A DNA stretch of 64,000 bases from Deltaproteobacteria bacterium (GTDB lineage: Bacteria > Myxococcota_A > Polyangia > DRWM01 > JAAZOP01): the NCBI GenBank assembly GCA_016218815.1, contig JACRCX010000131.1, positions 53,094-117,093 of the forward strand, given 5' to 3'. Positions 59,673 to 64,000 of this stretch are shown piece after piece; the first letter of the stretch is position 1, and the number at the start of each line of letters is the position of its first letter. The notes below the pieces were generated by a model. The model saw nothing but the letters and a program-made list of their open reading frames with translations. It made no database searches and had not been told where the DNA came from. Position numbers and translations under genes: made by a program.

Positions 59673-61463
59673 TCACTCCAGCGTGTAGCGCTCGCGCTCC
59701 AGCAGATGGTCCGCGACCGCGACCTTGGCGGGCATCGTCTTGAAGCGGTAGAGCCCGAGGAACCGGTGCATGCCCTCCAGCGCTTCGGCCAGCTCGGCGT
59801 CGTCCAGCACGTTGACCAGGAGATCCTCGGCCCGCTGCCGGACGGCGCGCACCGCGTTGGCGAGGTAGATCCGCGCCAGCAACGCCGGGATCCTCGCCTT
59901 CGCTTCGCCCTGCTCCATCGCGATCTGCCGCGCGCGCGCGACCGAGGAATCGACCGCGTAGGCTTCCATCATCATGTCCGCCATCGCCATCAGCAGCATC
60001 TGCTGCTTCTGCAGGTCGGCCATGTGCTTCATCACCGCGTGGTTGGCGGCGAACAGGACCCCGCGCTTGAGCAGATCCACGACGTGGGCCTCCTCGGCCA
60101 GCGGCCCGTTGCCCGGCCGCGGGAGCTTCGCGGGGTCCTTCGCCTCTTCCGTGATCTTCCCCAACGCGCCCATGAGGTCGAACTGGCCCTTCATCGCCCG
60201 CTTGAGGATCGTTCCCGGAATGAGCATCCGGTTGATCTCGTTGGTCCCCTCGAAGATGCGGTTCACCCGGCAGTCGCGGTACGCCCGCTCCACCGCATAC
60301 TCCGCGATGAACCCGTACCCCCCGTGGATCTGCACCCCCTCGTCCGCGCAGTACCACAGCGCCTCGGAGCCCGCGACCTTGAGGATCGATGCCTCGACCG
60401 CGAACTCCTCGATCGCCTTGACCACGCGGTCCGCCCCGTCGGGCGCCTTCTTGTCGATCGTCGCCACGATCGCGTCGATGGCCCCGGTCGTGCGATAGCC
60501 CATCGACTCCACCGCGAAGGTGCGCGCGGCCATCAGCGCCAGCTTCTCCTTGATCGCGTGGAACTTCGCGATCGGGATGCCGAACTGCTTGCGCTGGTTG
60601 GCGTACAACGCGGACTCGCGGATCAGGAACTTGCAGCCGCCGGAACAGGCGAGGCCCAGTTTCAGGCGCCCGAGGTTCAGGATGTTGAAGGCGATCTTGT
60701 GGCCCTCGCCCTCCTTGCCCAGCAGGTTCGCGCGCGGGATCCGCGCGTCCTCGAAGATCAGCGAGCGCGTCGAGGAGCCGTGGATGCCCATCTTGTGCTC
60801 CTCGGCGCCCGTCGACACCCCGGGACCCTTCAGCTCCACGAGGAAGCCCGTGAACTTCTCGCCGTCGATCTTCGCGAACACCGTCCCGACGTCCGCGAAG
60901 CCGACGTTCGTGATGAACTGCTTCTCGCCGTTGAGGATCCACTCCTTGCCGTCGGCGCTCAGCACCGCCCGGCACTTCGCCCCCAGCGCGTCGGAACCCG
61001 ACCCCGCCTCCGTCAGCGCGTAGTAGCCCAGGAGCTCGCCGCTCGCCAGCCGCGGCAGGTACTGCCCCTTCTGCTCCGGCGTGCCGAAGTACACGATGGG
61101 CAGCGTGCCGATGCCGGTGTGCGTCGCATGGCCGACCATGAACGAACCCTGGCCGACCAGGGACTCGGCGACGACGTTCGACGTCGTCTTGTCGGCGCCC
61201 AGCCCGCCGTACTCTTCCGGCACGTCGACCGCCAGCAGCCCCAGCTCGCCCGCCTTCTTGAGCAGGCCCGGCAGCACCCCTTCCTTCTTCGCCTCCAGCT
61301 CCGCGTCGCGCGGCTGCACGTCCTTGACGATGAAGTCCAACGCCGTCTTCTGGATCATCCGCTGATCCTCGTCGAAATACTCGGGCGCGAACACCGGAAC
61401 CGACCCGCACGGCACCAGCAGGTAGGACAGCCCCGGCGCCCGGAACTTGTCGTATTGGCTCAT
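59673..61463 (-). CDS. Acyl-CoA dehydrogenase (VLCAD/ACAD9-like)
   Basis: A 596-residue protein; ATG 61463 has GGAG upstream. FAD/substrate motifs: YALTEAGSGSDA, FITNVGFADVGTVFAKI, KFHAIKEKLALMAARTFAVE and the C-terminal GGYGFIAEYAVERAYRDCR. The catalytic Glu lies in IFEGTNEINRML. About 190 extra C-terminal residues make it VLCAD-like in length. It oxidises acyl-CoA to enoyl-CoA in the first step of beta-oxidation and passes electrons to ETF. The membrane Fe-S oxidoreductase at the start of the window could belong to the same electron route, but this is only an idea. Confidence 0.93.
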   Translation of the reverse strand: MSQYDKFRAPGLSYLLVPCGSVPVFAPEYFDEDQRMIQKTALDFIVKDVQPRDAELEAKKEGVLPGLLKKAGELGLLAVDVPEEYGGLGADKTTSNVVAESLVGQGSFMVGHATHTGIGTLPIVYFGTPEQKGQYLPRLASGELLGYYALTEAGSGSDALGAKCRAVLSADGKEWILNGEKQFITNVGFADVGTVFAKIDGEKFTGFLVELKGPGVSTGAEEHKMGIHGSSTRSLIFEDARIPRANLLGKEGEGHKIAFNILNLGRLKLGLACSGGCKFLIRESALYANQRKQFGIPIAKFHAIKEKLALMAARTFAVESMGYRTTGAIDAIVATIDKKAPDGADRVVKAIEEFAVEASILKVAGSEALWYCADEGVQIHGGYGFIAEYAVERAYRDCRVNRIFEGTNEINRMLIPGTILKRAMKGQFDLMGALGKITEEAKDPAKLPRPGNGPLAEEAHVVDLLKRGVLFAANHAVMKHMADLQKQQMLLMAMADMMMEAYAVDSSVARARQIAMEQGEAKARIPALLARIYLANAVRAVRQRAEDLLVNVLDDAELAEALEGMHRFLGLYRFKTMPAKVAVADHLLERERYTLE

Positions 61464-61646
61464 GGTGAAATCTCCTCTTCCTTGTGAACCACCGTTCACC
61501 ACCTGCCGACCCTAGCGTGCCCGGCTGCGGTTGTCCAGGGGCCCCCCCATTCGCCGGTTCCCTGTTCCCTGTTCGCCGGTCCCCCACCCTGGAACAGTTC
61601 CCCCCCAGGGGTGTTATACTCCCGGACCCGAGAGGCGGAGGAGGAC

Positions 61647-62228
61647 ATGATGATGGCTCGCTGGGACGCCTGGTTGCTCGTCACCGCCGCCGCCCTTTCC
61701 GCCGGCACCCTCGCCTGCAGCAAGGGCGGAGCGAAGCCCCCGCCCCACCGCGACGGCGGAGTCGTCGCCACCTACCCCGACGGCGCCCCGATCGTCGGGA
61801 CCGCGTGGACGACCGGCGTGCCGCCGGGAATGCAGGACCCGACCCTGCGCGCCTGCCGCGTGGCCCTGCACACCGGCTGGGGCCCCGCCGCCGGACCCTT
61901 GAGCGGCCTGCCGCTGATGATGCGCACGTACCGGGCGCACGGCACCCGGGAGGAGGTGCTGCGCATCGCCAAGGAGAAGATCTGCGGCGAGGCCGCCGTT
62001 CCGCTCGAACAGTGCACCGACGACAAGTTCGAGAAGTCCATGGAGCGGTGCGACGGAGATCCCCGCCCGGCCCACGCTCCCCTGTCGCCCGATCTCCAGC
62101 CGCTTGCGGATCGGATCCGCGCCGGCGCCACGCCGATCGACGCCGGGGCCACACCCGTCCCGGATGCCGGAATCCCCGACCGGCACATGCCGGCCTACGG
62201 TCCCGACGGCGAGCAGCTCATCTACTGA
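61647..62228 (+). CDS. Putative lipoprotein
   Basis: A 193-residue protein; GGAGGAGG precedes ATG 61647. The lipobox is clear: LLVTAAALSAGTLACSKGG with cleavage before Cys, so it is exported and lipid-anchored. The mature part is Pro-rich at both ends with two CxxxxxxxxxC-type cysteine pairs in the middle (LRACRVALHTGW, EKICGEAAVPLEQCTDDKF). No family is recognised. It stands between divergent or convergent genes with no operon partner. Confidence 0.7.
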   Translation: MMMARWDAWLLVTAAALSAGTLACSKGGAKPPPHRDGGVVATYPDGAPIVGTAWTTGVPPGMQDPTLRACRVALHTGWGPAAGPLSGLPLMMRTYRAHGTREEVLRIAKEKICGEAAVPLEQCTDDKFEKSMERCDGDPRPAHAPLSPDLQPLADRIRAGATPIDAGATPVPDAGIPDRHMPAYGPDGEQLIY

Positions 62229-62233
62229 TTTCG

Positions 62234-62305
<72 letters not shown>

Positions 62306-62377
62306 AACGCCTCGCCCCGCCGCGTGCCGCGCGCCAGGACGGCCGGGAGGCTTCCTAGCATCGGCCGCGCCGGGGTG

Positions 62378-63715
62378 TCAACCGCGCCTTCCCGGATCCA
62401 GCTTCTCCAGCTCGCGCGACAGCTTCATCGCGCAAAACCGCGGGCCGCACATCGAGCAGCAATCGTCGGGCAGCTCGCATCCGGACTGCCTCTGCTCCCG
62501 CAACCGCCGGGCGGTGGCGGGATCCAGGGCCAGGCGGAACATCTCGTCCCAGTCGAAACGGTAGCGCGCCCGCGACATCGCCAGATCGCGCGCGCGCGCC
62601 CCGGGCCGGTCCAGCGCGACGTCGGCCGCGTGCGCCGCGATGCGGTGCGCCACCACCCCCGCCCGCACGTCCTCCAGGTCGGGCAGGCCCAGGTGCTCGC
62701 GGGGCGTGACGTAGCACAGCATCGCCACGCCGTGCAGCGCCGCCAGCGCGCCCCCGATCGCGCTGGCGATGTGGTCGTATCCGGCGGCGACGTCGGTCAC
62801 CAGCGGGCCCAGCACGTAGAACGGCGCCCCGTCGCAGACCCGCTTCTGCCGCTCCACGTTCTCCGCGATCAGGTGCAACGGCACGTGCCCCGGCCCCTCG
62901 ACCATCGCCTGCACCCCGCGCTCCCGCGCCCGCCGCACCAGCTCCCCCAGCACGTCCAGCTCCCCGAACTGCGCCGCGTCGTTCGCGTCCGCCCCCGCTC
63001 CGGGACGCAGGCCGTCCCCCAGCGACAGCGACAGGTCGTGGCGCAGGCACAGCGCCAGCAGGTCGTCGAAGCGCGAGTAGAACGGGTTCTCCGCCTCGTG
63101 CACCAGCATCCACTGCGCCATGATCGCGCCGCCGCGGCTCACGATGCCCGTCACCCGCTCGCGGACCAGCGGCAGGTGCCGGCGCAGCAGGCCCGCGTGC
63201 ACCGTCACGAAGTCGATGCCGTCCTCCGCGTGCCGCTCGACCGCCCCCAGGAAGTCCTCCGCCGTCAGCAGCGCCGGGTCGGGCTGCGACGCCAGCGCGT
63301 TGTAGACGGGGACCGATCCGACGGGCACCGGCGACCGCTCGACGATCGCCCGGCGGATCGCATCGATGTCGCCCCCCGTCGACAGGTCCATCACCGCATC
63401 GGCCCCCAGCTCGACCGACAGCACCAGCTTCGCCAGCTCCGCCGCGATGTCCGACGCCGCCGTGGAGCTTCCGATGTTCGCGTTGATCTTGCACCGCAGC
63501 TCGGCCCCGATCGCCGCCGGCTCGAGGTTCCCGTGACGCACGTTGGCCGGGACGATCGCGCGCCCCGCCGCCACCAGCTCCCTGAGGCGCTCCGCCGCCA
63601 TCCCCTCCCGCTCGGCCGCGAACGCGACCTCCTCGGTCGTCACGCCCCGGCGCGCCCACTCCAGCTGCGTCGTCACCGCCGTCCCCCGGCAGCGCGCCCA
63701 ATCCCGACTCGTCAC
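62378..63715 (-). CDS. thiC: Phosphomethylpyrimidine synthase ThiC
   Basis: A 445-residue protein from GTG 63715, with GGAGGAG upstream. ThiC landmarks: ELRCKINANIGSS, LGADAVMDLSTGGDID, PVPVGSVPVYNAL, FVTVHAGLLRR, VTGIVSRGGAIMAQWML, QAMVEGPGHVPLHLI and the C-terminal 4Fe-4S motif CSMCGPRFC (CxxCxxxxC) used with SAM. It converts aminoimidazole ribotide to HMP phosphate, the pyrimidine of thiamin. It is the shorter form lacking the long N-terminal domain of E. coli ThiC. No TPP riboswitch is recognised upstream. Confidence 0.96.
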   Translation of the reverse strand: MTSRDWARCRGTAVTTQLEWARRGVTTEEVAFAAEREGMAAERLRELVAAGRAIVPANVRHGNLEPAAIGAELRCKINANIGSSTAASDIAAELAKLVLSVELGADAVMDLSTGGDIDAIRRAIVERSPVPVGSVPVYNALASQPDPALLTAEDFLGAVERHAEDGIDFVTVHAGLLRRHLPLVRERVTGIVSRGGAIMAQWMLVHEAENPFYSRFDDLLALCLRHDLSLSLGDGLRPGAGADANDAAQFGELDVLGELVRRARERGVQAMVEGPGHVPLHLIAENVERQKRVCDGAPFYVLGPLVTDVAAGYDHIASAIGGALAALHGVAMLCYVTPREHLGLPDLEDVRAGVVAHRIAAHAADVALDRPGARARDLAMSRARYRFDWDEMFRLALDPATARRLREQRQSGCELPDDCCSMCGPRFCAMKLSRELEKLDPGRRG

Positions 63716-63804
63716 CGTTCCGCTCCTCCTCCCCCCGCACGGCCGCGAATCCCCCTACCACACGCCTTCCCCCGTGCCAACCCGCCTTCCCCCCCGCCCT
63801 TCCG

Positions 63805-63853
63805 TCCGGACCAACAACTCGACCCAGACGACCCACCAACAACCAACAACGCC
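63805..63853 (+). repeat. CCGGACCAACAACT element, copy 5
   Basis: CCGGACCAACAACTCGACCC then GACCCACCAACAACCAACAA, in plus orientation, upstream of thiC and antisense to it. From 63854 to the window end I see short frames on both strands but none that I can support as a gene. Confidence 0.85.
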
Positions 63854-64000
63854 CCCACGCCAGGGCCTCGCCGTAGTCCCTGAACCTCCCAGAAGGTGAC
63901 GTCCGAAAGAAAGAACTGGCGTCGCGTTCTTCGATGTGCCACGGTTGGGGCGTGGCGTTGCGTCGTTCCGGCGGGAGTTGCAGCAAGCGCGAGACGCTGA

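Noticed and set aside
63716..64000. TPP riboswitch upstream of thiC
   Set aside because: On the thiC strand I cannot find the CTGAGA and ACCTGAT core elements of the thi box. A CTGAACCTCC string lies on the opposite strand only.

Overview
The window is very GC-rich, and its genes suggest a Gram-negative, myxobacterium-like organism (Myxococcota or a relative). The pointers are secreted proteins with the Myxococcus cysteine-rich repeat (CGDG...EECDDGN), a seven-repeat FG-GAP protein, several outer-membrane-barrel-like and lipoprotein-like products, an ECF sigma factor with a FecR-like partner, and a stand-alone FliO. The taxon is inferred, not proven.

Layout. 0-9.4 kb: the end of an unknown gene, a membrane Fe-S oxidoreductase, FliO, then an overlapping pair made of an Hsp90-like ATPase and a 1,540-residue partner. 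9.4-14.6 kb: an accessory patch with an orphan ribbon-helix-helix antitoxin, an XRE-ImmA/PIN operon, a formylglycine-enzyme-like fragment, a SWIM zinc-finger gene cut by a decayed IS4-type transposase, and a DUF5647 gene. 14.7-18.1 kb: a three-gene overlapping operon (barrel protein, secreted protein, radical SAM enzyme). 18.1-22.8 kb: a long inverted repeat, ftsA, ftsZ, a PhzF-family gene and a HEPN/MNT toxin-antitoxin pair. 22.9-29.3 kb: a DUF4139 protein, an active/inactive M16 protease pair and a MaoC-type hydratase. 29.7-31.7 kb: an AAA ATPase overlapping a DUF4435 gene, the architecture of the PARIS anti-phage system. 31.8-42.7 kb: a secreted protein, 6-phosphofructokinase, a POT transporter with an inserted domain, a GH13/CBM20 enzyme, a CapA-family protein, and LuxR and TetR regulators. 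42.8-54.4 kb: a surface and signalling island with an RTX-like protein, FecR/TPR protein, ECF sigma factor, barrel protein, lipoprotein, response regulator-EAL, a LuxR protein with a G12 tract, a beta-roll protein with an S74 chaperone domain, and the FG-GAP protein. 54.8-57.7 kb: a DUF3782-like gene between direct repeats and a Schlafen AlbA-type ATPase. 57.9-64 kb: dnaJ, grpE, acyl-CoA dehydrogenase, a lipoprotein, tRNA-Cys and thiC.

Intergenic DNA is unusual. It is filled with short tandem words of 7-10 bases and with dispersed 30-80 bp elements, often present as inverted copies. Five copies of a CCGGACCAACAACT element all lie in the same orientation.

The most informative findings are: (i) a 42-bp ECF-like promoter duplicated in opposite orientation before the sigma gene and before a lipoprotein gene, (ii) the Hsp90-like/giant-partner pair, (iii) the PARIS-like pair, (iv) a G12 tract that could switch a regulator on and off, and (v) a leader of about 180 nt made of consecutive hairpins before the beta-roll surface protein.
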